From Sanderia malayensis (taxonomy: Eukaryota; Cnidaria; Scyphozoa; Semaeostomeae; Pelagiidae): a stretch of 64,000 nt of DNA. The translations under genes and the position numbers were made by a program. The notes under the pieces were generated by a model. That model saw nothing but the letters and a program-made list of their open reading frames with translations. It did no database searches and had not been told where the DNA came from. This document shows, in pieces, positions 11,401 to 25,059 of the stretch (positions within the stretch are counted from its first letter, which is position 1; each line of letters starts with the position of its first letter). The DNA lies in contig RQOL01000828.1 in the NCBI GenBank assembly GCA_013076295.1, forward strand, positions 3,345,219 through 3,409,218. Direction: 5' to 3'.

Positions 11401-14400
11401 CATCACAGTATCAACAATTTGAAAGAGAGGTTGATGAGACCAAGAGTTGGTTAATTGAGAAATTGAAAATTGCATCAGATGAATCATACAGAGTAAGATG
11501 GTTTTCATATTATTTCAAATTGATTTTCTTTGATGTTCATATTTTTAGAAAGTACTGTATTTATTTTTAGAAAGTACTTTATTATTACTCGAGTGAGCGC
11601 TGCGGTGCCCTTTTAATTTCCTGTACTTTTGGTGTGACAATAATTCGGGGATGGCACTTTTTAAAATTTCTCTGGGGAAATTTTTTCACAGGATCCTACA
11701 AACTTGCAAGGAAAAATTCAAAAGCATCAGGCATTTGAAGCAGAAGTGGATGCAAATGAAAATCGCATTTCTGCAATTTTAGCAAAAGGACAGGAAATGG
11801 TTGATGCTGATCATGAGAAATCTGATCAAATTAATGTGAAGATGGACGAGATTAAAGAATTATGGATGTTGCTTCAAGAAAAAACTAAAGAAAAAGGTAT
11901 TTCAAGCAAAGCCAATTAGCTACCTGATATTAATCAGTACTTCTGTTTTATTCAATAATTCACATGTGTCAATGGTTTATTTCATTAGGTCATCGACTTA
12001 AAGAAGCTAAAGAAGAACAGCAATTTAACAGGTTCTTTTATGTTCCAATAATTGACATTACATTGTATATTTCAGTTTGTTTCAGTCTCATTTCTACATA
12101 AAATGTATGCATATTGATATCAGATGAACATGTTTTTATTAGGACTTGTGAAGATTTAGAGCTGTGGCTTTCTGAAACTGAAGCACATCTTGCTTCAGAT
12201 GATCTGGGAAAGGTATTTATTATTATTTCATTTACCTTTCATTTCTTCCTTTCCCTGTTATCATTACGTTATCAATGAAAGGATTAAGTTTTTATTTAAT
12301 GCTTTTACATTTGATGTTATATAGTTAGTTTGTTAGTTGATGTTGGTTTTCCTTCACATCAGTTTTCTCCAACCCTCCCCATTCCGCGCCAAATCGAAAG
12401 CTTTGCTTAGAAGCACCCCGTTTATGTTAACTTTAATCTGTTTCCACGAGTACGAGTTTTGTACGTTTTCATTACTAAATGGCAAGTAAGACTGTATCAG
12501 GTGTTTTAAATCGTCACTTTATTCTAGGACTTAACAAGTGTCAAAAATCTTCAAAAGAAACATGATTTATTGGAGGCAGATATTGAAGCTCACAAGGTAT
12601 TCAACATTATTCTTTTTTGCTTTATCAATTCAATCTGGCGAATACAATTAAATGTTACATTGTTTTTGTAATAATAAATTTTGATGATCTTATTAAATTG
12701 TTTTAATTTTGATTGATGTCAGGAAAGAATAGATGCTGTAAAGAGCCAATCGGAGCATTTTGTTGAATGTGAACATTTCGATTATCCTGCTATTCAATCG
12801 AGACAAGAAAATTTGACAGAAAGATTTGAAAACCTAGATGAACCATGTAAGAAGAGAGCTAATATATTGCAAGATTCACAAAATTTTCAAAAATTTCTGC
12901 ATGATGTCGCTGATGAAATAACATGGATTGAAGAAAAGGAACCAATTGCATCATCATTAAATACTGGTGATTATAATTATGATTATTATTGATATGTTAT
13001 TGACTTAATACTGACGTGCTATTCACCTGTTATTGACATTTTATTGTTAAATGTTTCTGTCGTTTTATTTAGGTCGTGATTTAATTGGTGCTCAAAACTT
13101 GTTGAAAAAACATTCTGCATTAATGGTTTGTATTATAGCCCATTTGTTTTATCTTTTGTGATCTTAACTAAGTGAGGCAGATACGAGTTATTTTGTTTTC
13201 CTTTTTAGAATGAGATCAATAGCCACGAACCAAAAGTTAATGCATTGACTTGCACTGGCGAAGAAATGATTGCTGAAGGTGCTTTATTTTATAATTTGTT
13301 TAAACTTATTTGAGGCTTGTATAGTGATTTTCGTTTAATGATTTTTTTATATATCACATTTCAGAACATTTTGCAAATCAAGAAATCAAAGACAAAATAG
13401 ATGAGTTGAATAGTTTTTGGAATGATCTTCTTGTAAGTTCAACCAACAATTTTGAGTTTCTTTACTCTATTGGAGACATCAAAACGTATCATAGAATTAA
13501 TTAGGATATTAATCTTGATGATGATTATGACTGTAGGAAAAAGCAAAGACAAGAAAGAAGGACTTGGAAGATTCAGTTCAAACACATCAATATTTATCAG
13601 AAGCAAGTGAAGCAGAGTCATGGATGACTGAGAAAGAACCAATTGTTTCAAGTACTGACTATGGTAAAGATGAAGATACTGCACAGGTAAAATGCTTTGC
13701 ATATTTATTATAGAATATTTTATGTAGGGTGATTATTTATTATATAATATAATCACACTTTTATGATTATTTTTGCTAGGCGATGTTGAAGAAACACGAG
13801 GCAATGATGTCCGATGTTGAAGCCTTTAATAACGTAATCGAAGGATTGAGAGAACAAAGCTTACAATGCCAGGTAAAATTTTCACCAACTATCATTCTAT
13901 TATTATTATGGTTATTTTTGTTTGTAGAGAAGAATTCATTACGATTATTATGATTATTATCATCGTAGCCTCTGGCGACTCAAGGGGATTTGTCTGGTAA
14001 AGATTGTGTTGAGGCATTGTATGATTACGATGAGAAAACAGCCCGCGAAGTAACAATCAAGGAAGGACAAATTCTCACCCTTCTTAATAGTAACAACAGA
14101 GTAAGATCAATTCAATATCACCCATTCAACTTTTATTAATATATATATACTATGTATTTTGTTATAATTACTGACTATGTATGATGGGTTTTGAAGGATT
14201 GGTGGAAAGTGGAAGCAGATGATCGACAGGGATTTGTTCCTTCTTCTTATTTGAAAAAAGTTGATTCTAAAAGTGCTTCACAAGAATTACTTAATGCTAT
14301 TCCAACTGAAGATACAATTACGGAACGACAAGCTGAAATTGACAGAATGTAATTTATGCAATTATATTATATTACATTGAGGTTGTCTTTTATCTAAGTA

Positions 14401-15216
14401 ATTATGCGCTTTAAGTATAATTGTTTATTTGAAGGTATTCTCAGCTGATACTTCAAGCTCAGGAACGGCATTCAAAATTGGAAGAGTCTATAAAACAGCA
14501 TGGTATGCTAAGAGAAGCTAAAGAAGTCGAATCATGGATACAGGATAAAGTACCTAATTCATTAATGTTTTTTTGTTTTTATTTTTTTATCTCTCAGCTT
14601 TGCAGTTTTTCACACACTTTTTTGTGTTTTAGGAAGCTGTCGTAACATGTGAAGAGGTTGGAAAAGACATGGATCATGTTGAAAGTTTGCAGAAAAATTA
14701 TGATGAATTCAAAAAGGTTTAAATTATAACTTGAACTCTTACCGACTGCTGTAATTTTAATAATTTAATTATTAACAATTTTAATCGTCAATTTTAATCT
14801 TGAACGGGTCGTATTGGCAATATTATTGTTTTTTTAAGGATATGGTAACACAAGAGACAAGAATACGAGAACTGCAGATTTTATGCGCTCAATTGAAAGA
14901 GCAAAAGTCATCAGAGTATGAGAGGGTTCATGAAATATTAGAGGTAATCTATTCAAAGATTCTTCATGTATTACGCTTAATATTGCATATTTACGTCTGT
15001 TCTCTTGTCATTTCCTGTATAATGTTTTTTATTGGAATATTCAGAGAGTTACAGAACGTTGGGAGCAAATGCAATTAATGGCAGAAGAGAGAAAGGCTGC
15101 CTTAGAAAGTGCTGGAGAAATTCAACGTTTTAATCGGTAAGAATTATTTAGTTTAGGTATTCGCATATGTTCATATACACACGTGGGTGGAATTGTTTTG
15201 ATATTGTTGCACGTAT

Positions 15217-15307
<91 letters not shown>

Positions 15308-18300
15308 TTAGTGATGCAGATGATACCCAAGCTTGGATAATCGAAAAGGACGTAGCATTATCATCTACGGATTATGGGCATGATCTGGCGAGTGTTCAAG
15401 CGCTTCAAAGAAAACACGAAGCACTTGAACGAGATTTAGCAGCATTGGAAGAGAAGGTGACAGCATTAAATCTGGAAGCAGATCATTTGAAATCTACTCA
15501 TCCTAATTCAGCTGATACTGTTGAATCAAAATTCAATGAACTTCATTTTGCTTGGGCAAAATTATCAGAGAAAGCAACTAACAGAAGAATCAACCTTGAC
15601 CAATCTCATGCTCTGCAGAAATTTCTCAATGAATACAGGTAGATACAAAAATCTGACTCAGTTGTCAATTTATTTATCTTGCGAAACTGTTATGCTTTTT
15701 TTACAATATGTTTTAATTTGAATTTTGCAGGGATTTGCTTTCATGGATTAACAGCATTCATGCATTAGTTGCTTCAGAAGATTTGGCAAAAGACGTAACT
15801 GAAGCAGAAACATTACAAGACAGACATCAAGTAATTTATTACCATTAATCACTCTCGTTGAATTCTACGTGAAGCACAACTGTTGTAATTATGTTGCTGT
15901 TGTTGTTGTTGTAGGAGCACAGGATGGAGATCGATTCAAAGACACCTGTGTTTGAAGCATACGAAGAATTTGCAGCAAAACTCGTAGAAAGTCAACATCC
16001 AGCCGAAGATGAAATTAAAGAGAAACTTGAAGAGATCAGAGACGAGAGAGATAAATTGGAGAAGTACGTATTTGTATGATAATTGCTAGAATAATTCAAT
16101 GAGAATATGAGAGGACAGAGATATAAATGATCGTTCTGATTTTAGATCATGGGATAATCGTAGAAAGATTTTAGATGATTGCATGGAGGAACAGCTATTT
16201 ATCCGTGATGCTGAAATGGCAGAAGCATGGATGGCTGCAAGAGAGGCTGTACTTCAAAGTGAGGATGAAGGTGGATCTACTACAGATGTACTTTTAAAGA
16301 AACACCATGATTTTGAAAGAGCTTTAAACGCACAAGAGGAAAAGGTTGCTGTCTTACAAAAGAATGCTGATAAATTGACTGAAGCAGATCATTACAATTC
16401 ACAGACGATTGCTGAACGAATCGAAACTGTTCTTGCAAGGTATTTTTTATTCAATTTATTTATTCATTTCATTTTTTATTCATAATTCGTTTGTATAAGG
16501 GTTGCAAACATTCGTTTTTTTGTTACCTCGATTAGATGGGCTACTTTGAAGGATGCATTAGTTGAAAAAAGATCCAAATTGGGTGAATCGCAAAATCTGC
16601 AGCAGTTTATTAGAGATGTTGATGATGTAGAAGGATGGATTGGAGAGAAGATGCAAACTGTCCTTGAAGAATCTTTCAAAGATCCAACAAATATTCAAGT
16701 ATTCAATTGATTTTAAAATCATTTCCTTTGCTTTACCTTGTGGGTGGTATGTGTTGCGATGTTTATATGATATTTTGCTATTGGCAGGGTAAAGTGCAGA
16801 AGCATCAAGCATTTGAAGCTGAAATAGCAGCCAACGAGGATCGAGTTATGAGCACTATTAATGTTGGGAAAGGTAGTCATTATTTTTATTATGTAGCTAA
16901 CAATGCATTTTTGTACCATGTCGAATATTTTTGATAGTAATTATATTTATTTTTTCGTAGCTTTAATTGAAAATGAGAAGTGCCAAGGGAACGAAGCGAC
17001 AGTTATGACTAAAATAACAACAATTGAAGAAAATTGGACCATTCTTATTAAAAATTGTAAAATCAAGACACAGAAATTGTCTGAAGCAAGTCAACAACAA
17101 ACATTTTATAGCAATGTTAAAGACATGGACTTTTGGCTCGGAGAGGTAAGAATACTCTCTTTTATTCAATGTGATGGTGATATTTGTTAAGAAATGAGTT
17201 ATTAATTACGATGCTATTGTGTTTTACAAAGGTTGAAACTGCTTTGTCATCTGAGGATTATGGAAAAGATCTTGCCACTGTTCAGAATTTATTAAGAAAA
17301 CATCAGTTGATTGAAGTTGACATAGCTGCACATGAAGTATTTCTTTTTAGTATTATAACCATTACTATTATTATCAAATAGGTTTAGAGGTAAACGTAAC
17401 TTATATTTGAGTTCTTTTATGAAACTGTTTCAATATCATTTGCAGGAGCGTATTGCAACATTGTCAAATCAATGCAAACATTTCATTGAAATTGGTCACT
17501 TTGATGCTGTTAATATTAAAGAGAAACATGAAATAATTATTCATCGATTTGAAAAGTAAGATTTCACTTGATATTAGATTTTATTCTATTAATATTTGTT
17601 ACCTCGATTTTGCATTAAGATTATCGACTTCATCATGAACTTTCATCGTTAAAATCTATTAATTTAGGATTACTACAATGAGGACAACAAGAAGAGTGAA
17701 GCTTGAAAAGTCTCTTAATTTGCAACAGTTTTATCGAGATATTGATGACGAAGAATCTTGGATTAAGTAAGTTGCTTTTGATTTGATGCTTTTAATATTG
17801 CTGTTATTTGTATGGCTTCTTGCTTTGCAAAGTTCTGATGGTTTGATTATTATTATAGGGAGAAAAAGCTTTTAATGAGTTCACAAGATTTTGGCAAAGA
17901 TTTAACTGGCGTTCAAAATTTGAGAAGAAAACACCAAAGGCTGGTAACTGAGCTGAAAACGCATGAAGTGAAAATAAAAAATGTTTTAGAAATTGGTGAG
18001 AAATTTATTGCGGATGAAAGACAATTTGAGGAAGAAATAAGAAGCCGTCTGAATAGTTTAACTGAAAAATGGGATGAATTGAATGAATTGGCAGAAGAAC
18101 GGTGATTGTTAATGTAGTTGTTGTTGTTTATTGAACATGGTTACCAAGCAACTCAGCAATTTGAACTGACAGAAACTGCCAGTATTTACGAAGAATGGTT
18201 TTTTCTGTTTTAGTCAAAAACGGCTGGATGAATCTGAGGCGTATCAACAATTTTGTGCAAATGTAGACGAGGAAGAATCTTGGATTTCCGAGAAGAAGGC

Positions 18301-21300
18301 TTTGATTTCAAGTGATGATTATGGCGATTCATTGGCTGCAGTTCAGGTTTAATATTATTATTCATATCTTATTTTATTTCTTATAGACTTTTTTATTAAT
18401 AGTTTACATGAATGCTTTTTATTGTATTTTCTTTTAGACTCTTTTGAAGAAACACGAAGCCTTTGAAAGTGATCTTGAAGTTCACCAGCAAAGAGTCGAT
18501 GATATAAAAAATGTTGGCGAGAAGTTAATAGAGAAGGTATAATGATAATGATAATTATAATTATTATTGTCATTTTATTATTGTAATTTGAAACCTTACA
18601 AAAGACCTGTCTATTTGGATCAGCGAGGACTTCATCGTAGCTGAAATAAACAGGATGATAATAGTTTACTCTATTTTTCTAGCTATAATGCTAATTAAAG
18701 CCAACCAAAACTTTAAAAATGTGTTAAATGTAGTTTCTGGTGTTAATTTTTCAACTGACAAAGTGCTTTTTTTGTATTTATTATCTAACAATATAATGCT
18801 TTCTTGTTAGGAGAACTTTCGAAGTATACCAATTGAGCAACGAATTTCCACTCTGCAGGTTGTTCATTATACCTCTTTTTAACTGTTTTCAGTTTCTTCT
18901 TATGATCATGCCTTGAACATTATTTCATAATAAATATTTTCAACATTGTTTGATGTTGTTGATTTTTGTTTAAAGGAGAAGCTATCGGATTTAGAACTGC
19001 ATGCAAATGTGAGGAAAACCAAATTGAATGACAATTCTGCATTTCTTCAATTTAAATGGAAAGCAGATGTTGTGGAATCCTGGATTGGTATTTATTGATC
19101 TTCTTTCGTTTTTTTCCTCTATTCTAACACTAGAACCAGAAATCTAATTATGTGATTATACGATTTTCATTGATTTTACCCTATTCAGATGACAAAGAAA
19201 TATTTGTTAAATCAGATGACACTGGAAAGGATCTTCCGCATGTTCAGACATTAATCACCAAACAGGTATATCCTGTTTACATAATTTATTCAACAGATTC
19301 TTTTTGTTGCAATTATCTATATATTTATTTTATTTGAATTGATTTGTAAGGATACAATTGAAGCTGGTCTGCTTGCATTTGAACATGAAGGAATAGCAAG
19401 TATAACAAGCTTGAAAGATGAACTCATCAAGTCTGACCACGAGCAATCAACGGCAATCATTGAGAGACATGATAATTTGTTAAACAGGTAAATCGTTTTA
19501 ATTAATCATTAATTGGTCTGCAATGTTCTTGTCTTTTGTCTATTGTCATTCATCCTCATATGCACGTATTTGTATTTTATCATTTGATACTTTAGGTGGC
19601 AACAGTTGCTGGCCGATTCCAAAATGAGAAAGGAACAATTAGTTGACGTGGAAAGGCAATATCAAAAGGTTTGGACTATCAACACGTTCTTTTATCTTTA
19701 CATGTTTTTTTTTCAAAAGTAAAGGCCTCAATGTTATACTATGATATACTATAATTTTATACTTTGATTTAGATCGAAGATCTTTGCTTGTTGTTTGCCA
19801 AGAAAGCATCTGTGTTTAGTAGTTGGTATGAAAATGCAGAAGAAGATTTAACGGATCCTGTTCGATGCAATTCAGTTGATGAAATTAAGGTATTTATTTG
19901 TCACATTTTTATCAGACTCGAATGTAATGCAGTTTTCAGTGTTTTAATGTATTTTTTGTTTTTTTAGTCATTGTTGGATGCACACTCTGCATTCAGGGCT
20001 ACATTGAAAAATGCGAGGAGCGATTTCGACCAACTGGTTGAACTTGACCAACAAATCAAATCATATGGTGTCAGTATTAATCCGTAAGTACATTATGCTA
20101 TTTTTTGCTAAATTATAAGCATCATGCCATGTATGAATACATTCAAATTCAGTGTATTTGTTATCAAGGGATATTCTCTCAATTGTAATCCAGTGTATTT
20201 CTGTTTGTTACAGCTACACATGGTTTTCGTTGGATTCCCCTGAACAAACTTGGCGCGTTCTTGAGCAGATTATCAAGGTCAGTTGCTGATATTTTTCATA
20301 TGTTTACAGGCGCAATTCATTATTGCTTACTTTTAATGTATTGGCAATGTTCCAGGAAAGAGAGGCTAAACTTGAAAAAGAGGCAAGGAGGCAAGATTTC
20401 AATGACGAATTACGATTAGCTTTTGCCACGAAAGCAAACAGGTTTCATAAATTTCTCACAGAAACAAGGTTTGTGTTGTCATTATTCAAAGTCAACGAAT
20501 TAGTAATTCTTGCATTTTATTTATTTGCGATTCATTTATTTTATTATATAATCTAGGGCTTCAATGGTTGAAATTTCTGGCGAACTTGAGCACCAATTGT
20601 CATTTTTCAAGGTTACTTTTACTGACACGTTCATCATATGTTTATATGTTGATTTCATTTGGGAATGCAGTTGATAGTAATTGACAATTGGTGAAATTAT
20701 TTCATGTTGATCATACAATTTATATTTAATCTGACCAGGAGAAGTCAGTAGATATTGCCGAACGAAAAGATGAATTGAACGAGATCGAAGATCTTGGTGC
20801 TCAAATGGAGGAGGCACTCATTTTAGATAACAAGTAAGAATTTCTAATGTCTTTCATACTCAGTATATAACTGTTCGTTCATGCAAGATTTCATATGCAC
20901 TTACTTTGCATCATACGAAGGTATTCTGAGCATAGTACAGTTGGATTGGCTCAGCAATGGGATCAATTAGATCAACTTTGTACGAGGATGCAGAGGAATT
21001 TAGAGCAGCAAATTCAAGCAAGAAACATGACTGGTGTTTCGGAAGAAAATTTGAGAGAATTCACATCGATGTTCAGGTTAGTTGACTAATTTTACTTATG
21101 CAAGGTTATGCTGTCTCGTGATATATGACTGTTGTTTTGTAAACATGATTTTTATTTTATGCATAGACACTTCGATAAAGACAAAACAGGTTATTTGGAA
21201 CATCAGGAATTTAAGTCCTGTTTGAGATCACTTGGCTATGACTTGCCAATGGTTGAAGAAGGTGAACATGATCCAGAATTTGACGCTATTATTAGCACTG

Positions 21301-21607
21301 TTGATCCGAATGGAGATGGAAAGGTATCAATGAATGAGTATATAGCATTCATGATCAGCAGAGAGACAGAAAATGTCCATTCTGCTAAAGAAGTTGTTGA
21401 TGCATTCCAAGCCATAACTGAAGGAGGAGCAAAGGCATATGTTACTGAAGAAGAACTTTATCAAGTAAGATGTTCTACGTAATATCACACTGTTGTTTCA
21501 AGCACGTTTTGATTTTTAATGCAATGCGATTCTCTTCTTCATTTCAGGCGTTAACCAGAGAAGAGGCTGAATATTGCATGGCATATGGTTTACAGATCCT
21601 GTGGTGA
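8443..21607 (+). CDS. SPTAN1: Spectrin alpha chain, non-erythrocytic (alpha-fodrin)
   Basis: More than 55 short exons over 13 kb encode an essentially full-length alpha-spectrin. Alpha-spectrin pairs antiparallel with beta-spectrin to form the tetrameric submembrane lattice with actin and ankyrin. Seen in order: an N-terminal partial repeat (ATG at 8443); spectrin repeats with conserved Trp and heptads (e.g. [51 protein letters not shown]); an SH3 domain inserted in repeat 9, encoded from 13,969 to about 14,260 ([23 protein letters not shown]); the rest of about 20 repeats to LTDPVRCNS and [17 protein letters not shown]; then EF-hands ([12 protein letters not shown] and [12 protein letters not shown]). 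The insert of vertebrate alpha-II repeat 10, with calpain and calmodulin sites, is absent between [10 protein letters not shown] and RVTERWEQM. Final exon 21,548-21,607 ends early in AYGLQILW, shorter than the usual C-terminus (see findings). Confidence 0.97.
15215..15309 (+). repeat. (ATTT)n microsatellite abutting a spectrin splice acceptor
   Basis: About 24 uninterrupted ATTT units within a spectrin intron. The array ends directly in the splice acceptor (AG at 15,310-15,311), so the last roughly 95 bases of the intron, including the branch-point and pyrimidine-tract zone, are all repeat. Confidence 0.97.
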
Positions 21608-21978
21608 ACCAATTCTGTGAAGATTTATTTGTTTCTTAATTGACTTTTTATTCATTGTATTACGTTGCTATCCTGCTAGACAGGACTATCTTAATCGCTA
21701 CTTTTTAACTATTTATCCTTGCTGTTTAAATTGCTTTTGTGCTATGAACATACTCACGAAAATCCGGGCGCTGGTCTCTAATGATATTATTGTCCACAGG
21801 TAGTTGTTTGGTATATATTAAATATATAAGTCTGAGAAGGTGGGAGGAAGTGCCAGACGGCGATAATTATTGAAGTTTCTAAAGTTGAAGTCACAAAGTT
21901 TCTAATATACATTCTTATGCAAAAACAACATAATTATGAACTAAGGAAAAAAAGCAAATTATTCAGTTATAATTGTTC

Positions 21979-21984
21979 AATAAA
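21979..21984 (+). other. Candidate polyadenylation signal of alpha-spectrin
   Basis: AATAAA 372 bp after the stop at 21,607, between convergent genes. It is the only hexamer I noticed in this 3' region; use is inferred. Confidence 0.4.
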
Positions 21985-22032
21985 TCATATTTTGATCAGC
22001 CATGATTATTTCACTTTCCAGCAACTTCCTTT

Positions 22033-22733
22033 TCATTTTCCAGTCGTCCCGGCTATAATCTTCGTTTCTTCCATATCTTCTTTCGTTATCTTTTGATCTT
22101 CTCTCTGAAAATGAAGTAAACTTATGAGAATTAAGATAAAATTCAATATGTGCAATTTTTAATGCAGGAAAATTTTGTAGCAATAGATTCAAACACTTAA
22201 AGAAGACTCACTTTCGATAAGGCTTCGGCCATAGCTACAACTTCAGCGATTTTTAAATCTAAAATTTTAAAGAAACTCGATTAGATTCCACACGGAAGTA
22301 AGAGAACGTTCTCAATAAAAATGGAGAAGATTAATGCAACAAATAGAAAAGGAATGAATATTCCCAGCAAAAAATAGGCTAGGAAAAAGTCGATAACTTC
22401 TCGACAAACCAACTAACTTTCAATAATCGGCCGTTTCTCTCTAGAGATCAACCATCTAAAAAATTAAAAGAATTCATTCTACAAGTCACTTTCAATAAAA
22501 ATAGCAGCAAATAATCAGACTGCTGTCACAGGAATAGCTAGGTTCGTAATAAAAATTCCCAATACCAAGTGAAATTTGACAAATAATAGGACTTACAAAA
22601 AACCTTCAAGAAGCTTTACGCCACCAGCAACCGTCATTCCAGTCAACTTAACCAATTAATATAAATTAATATTTCAACAATACCGAACCATAAGGAATAC
22701 ATAGATAATAAGAACGAGAATAAACTTCATACC
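22033..22733 (-). CDS. Unrecognised small protein, 3' exons only
   Basis: Four exon pieces with consistent phase on the minus strand: an open exon ending at 22,733 (ending DFHFVTQ, upstream border unclear at about 22,812), 22,646-22,604 (LTGMTVAGGVKLLE), 22,258-22,212 (LKIAEVVAMAEALSK) and 22,104-22,033 (REDQKITKEDMEETK, ending AGTTGK then TGA). Together they give about 80 residues, mixed charge and probably helical. I do not recognise the family. The donor after 22,604 (GTTTTT) is weak; a stronger GTAAGT lies 10 bases downstream but would break the frame. No in-frame ATG is seen, and just upstream begins a repeated mobile element, so the 5' part may lie further off or be lost. It converges on alpha-spectrin with 425 bp between stops. 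An MTVA match to the folate dehydrogenase fragment upstream is noted, but the splice phases do not fit. Confidence 0.4.
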
Positions 22734-22931
22734 TGGGTGACAAAATGAAAGTCTTTGGTTAATAGCAAGTCATTCACATCACAGAACTTTGTTGCTTCTT
22801 CGCAGTCTTGTCTTTATCCTTGGCCTACACTCGTTGCTTGATCTTCACTCGCCAAACGATGACCTAAAGGTCAGAATGACAACGTGCAAGGGGTTTTGTT
22901 GCAGGAAAGAACAAAATGGCCGGAAGTTACT

Positions 22932-23650
22932 GATATAGCACCATATTTGGCAATAATTCTCACCTAAGCAAAAATTTGCAATACCAAAATGAATCACATG
23001 GAAATCACCATGAAAACAATGAAATGATTGGACAAGGTTCACGACACAATGATTGAATATTTCCTTACAAGCGCATGCGTCCATAAAACATTCCCGTAAG
23101 CGATATGATTTAATGCCTCTTAGGTCATCCACAGGATTATTTAGGAAGCATGAAAATACAGGTTTACTGACAGCAATGATGCATTCCTAACGCCCATAAA
23201 GCATCAAAACTTCTTGGAATGAAGTTGTAACTGTGGGGCTTCAAGTGTCATTTGTTACAATGGGCACTTGAAGCCTTACAGTTCTTAAAAATTAAATGTA
23301 AATAAAATGTAATAGATGTGGAAAATTGTTAATAAACAATTGTAAAAATCACCGGTTCCAATAAAATTTCGCCAAAAAAGGCGAAATCCTATCTTCCCCG
23401 GGGGGGCCATTGCCACATGCTGAGCAGCCACTATGCTCAAAATGTTTCATCGTTTGGCCAAAAAGAAAGACTGAACTCTAAACAAAGATGAAATCTTTCC
23501 AGATCAGCAGTCTTTGCCGAAAAGTTAATAAAATCCCAGTGACATTTGGCAGAGGAAATGGCCACCGAAGTTTAATATTGCGCATTGAGGCTCTATACAG
23601 CATTGATTATAAACCACACGCGGGGAGCCATTCATGTACGCATGCGTCAA
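22932..23650 (-). mobile_element. Dispersed element, copy A (inverted relative to copy B)
   Basis: A roughly 0.7-kb sequence that matches, as reverse complement, bases 46,984-47,688. Shared landmarks are the word CCAAATATGGTGCTAT, a hairpin with arms around CACTTGAAGC, a CG-rich block next to the palindrome TTTCGCC..GGCGAAA, and an end with CACGCGGGGAG. No long open frame is conserved between the two copies. Its class is unknown; the two copies differ by scattered substitutions, so both are old. Confidence 0.75.
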
Positions 23651-24314
23651 GGCACTTACGCTCATTTGTTTTGATGAAGTATTTTTAGTGAACTCTACCA
23701 ACAATTCAGGAATCTGGAAAAAAAGATAAATGCTCCAATGAATTCAACAATACCATATTCGAGATTTCACACTGAGCGAGTATTCCGATTGGACCATGGG
23801 TCGAATTACTTCCCACTTGCCAATTAAGTTGAAAGGGTGGGGGGGTAACCATAGCTAAGTTAAATCCATTGGTCCATTTGTATGATCAGTTAAATTAAAC
23901 CGCATCACATGATCATACAAAAGATGACCTATGAAAATTGTAAGGATCGAATTATGATATTCATGTGAATTTAAGAAATTATCAAAAAATGAGCTCCTTT
24001 GAGGTCTCAGCACATTTTAAGACAATTTGCTATTTATTAGGACCATTGGATCGAGAGATAATTGGCTTTATGGGACATTAACACCGGCTATACAGCTAAT
24101 AAGGCATGGAACAAAACATGGAACAAGCATTGTAAAATTTATCAACAAACCATTAATATTTTGCAGCCAGAGACTTCACATTCTGTGAAAGGTTTGAGCC
24201 TGAAACATTCAGAGCATGAAGCATTAAACAAATTTGAACTAACAACTATTGGTAAATGCGTGCATATCTTTTTATAGTAGAACAGTCTTTGATCGGTACA
24301 GAGCTTCAGAATTG

Positions 24315-24538
24315 CTTTGAAAATCGGAAACATAGCGAAACATAATAAATACTAAAGCTTTTCGTCTGACACTCATCAGAATAGTACGTCAGAAAGAGAT
24401 TTCTGATTGGCCAATTTCGATCCTCTTCTGGGTATTCTCATCTCGTTAGGTTTTCATTTTCGTTCTCTTTCTGACGTACTACTCTGATGAGTGTCAGACG
24501 AAAAGCTTTAGTATTTATTATGTTTCCGATTTTCAAAG
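24315..24538. mobile_element. Fold-back (MITE-like) element
   Basis: Long inverted repeat with arms of about 75-85 bp and a central spacer of about 65 bp. Both arms read inward CTTTGAAAATCGGAAACAT, then ACTAAAGCTTTTCGTCTGAC and ACTCATCAGA, nearly perfectly. The left arm carries an extra duplicated 10 bases (TAGCGAAACA). No coding capacity. Confidence 0.85.
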
Positions 24539-25059
24539 AAATTTTATATCTTTTTATCTCATTTTTGCGCTATGTACTTTCGCATTTTTGTTACAGGTAC
24601 TTTATTAAAATAAAATAAATTTGTATTAAATTACAAAAGATAAAAATTTGTACTCACACACCTCGGAGCGCTGAATTCCCGCCCTTAGCAACACCCTAGA
24701 CCTGGAGGTGTTGCACTACCATGAGCTCTTGCGAGTACATATAAGATGAAGTATAACGCTCAGGCATCATGGCGGAGCCGAACAAATCTATTTTGTTTAG
24801 AAACCTATGGTGAAAAAAATAATGAAAAAATTAGAACATTTTTCGAAAATGGGGCCCCCAGTATGAGAACTAGACGGCCGACTAAATCATTCCTTGTTTG
24901 AGAAACTATGGTGAACAGGAATTTTGAAAAAACTTTGAACATTTTTCCAAATAGTGACCCAGAGTCCGAGAATTAGACGCTTCGTCCTCAAATGACAGTA
25001 GATTTTTTCCTGATGTAGTGTTAAAGTCGCTAGATTCAAGGTATTTCTGTCCCAGAAGG

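Noticed and set aside
22604..22646. The LTGMTVAGG exon as the missing GPMTVA exon of the MTHFD fragment
   Set aside because: The MTHFD exon ends in phase 1 whereas this exon is phase 0, and the residues after MTVA do not match the folate enzyme.
22845..23132. Minus-strand 95-codon frame
   Set aside because: It lies in the dispersed element and is not open in copy B.
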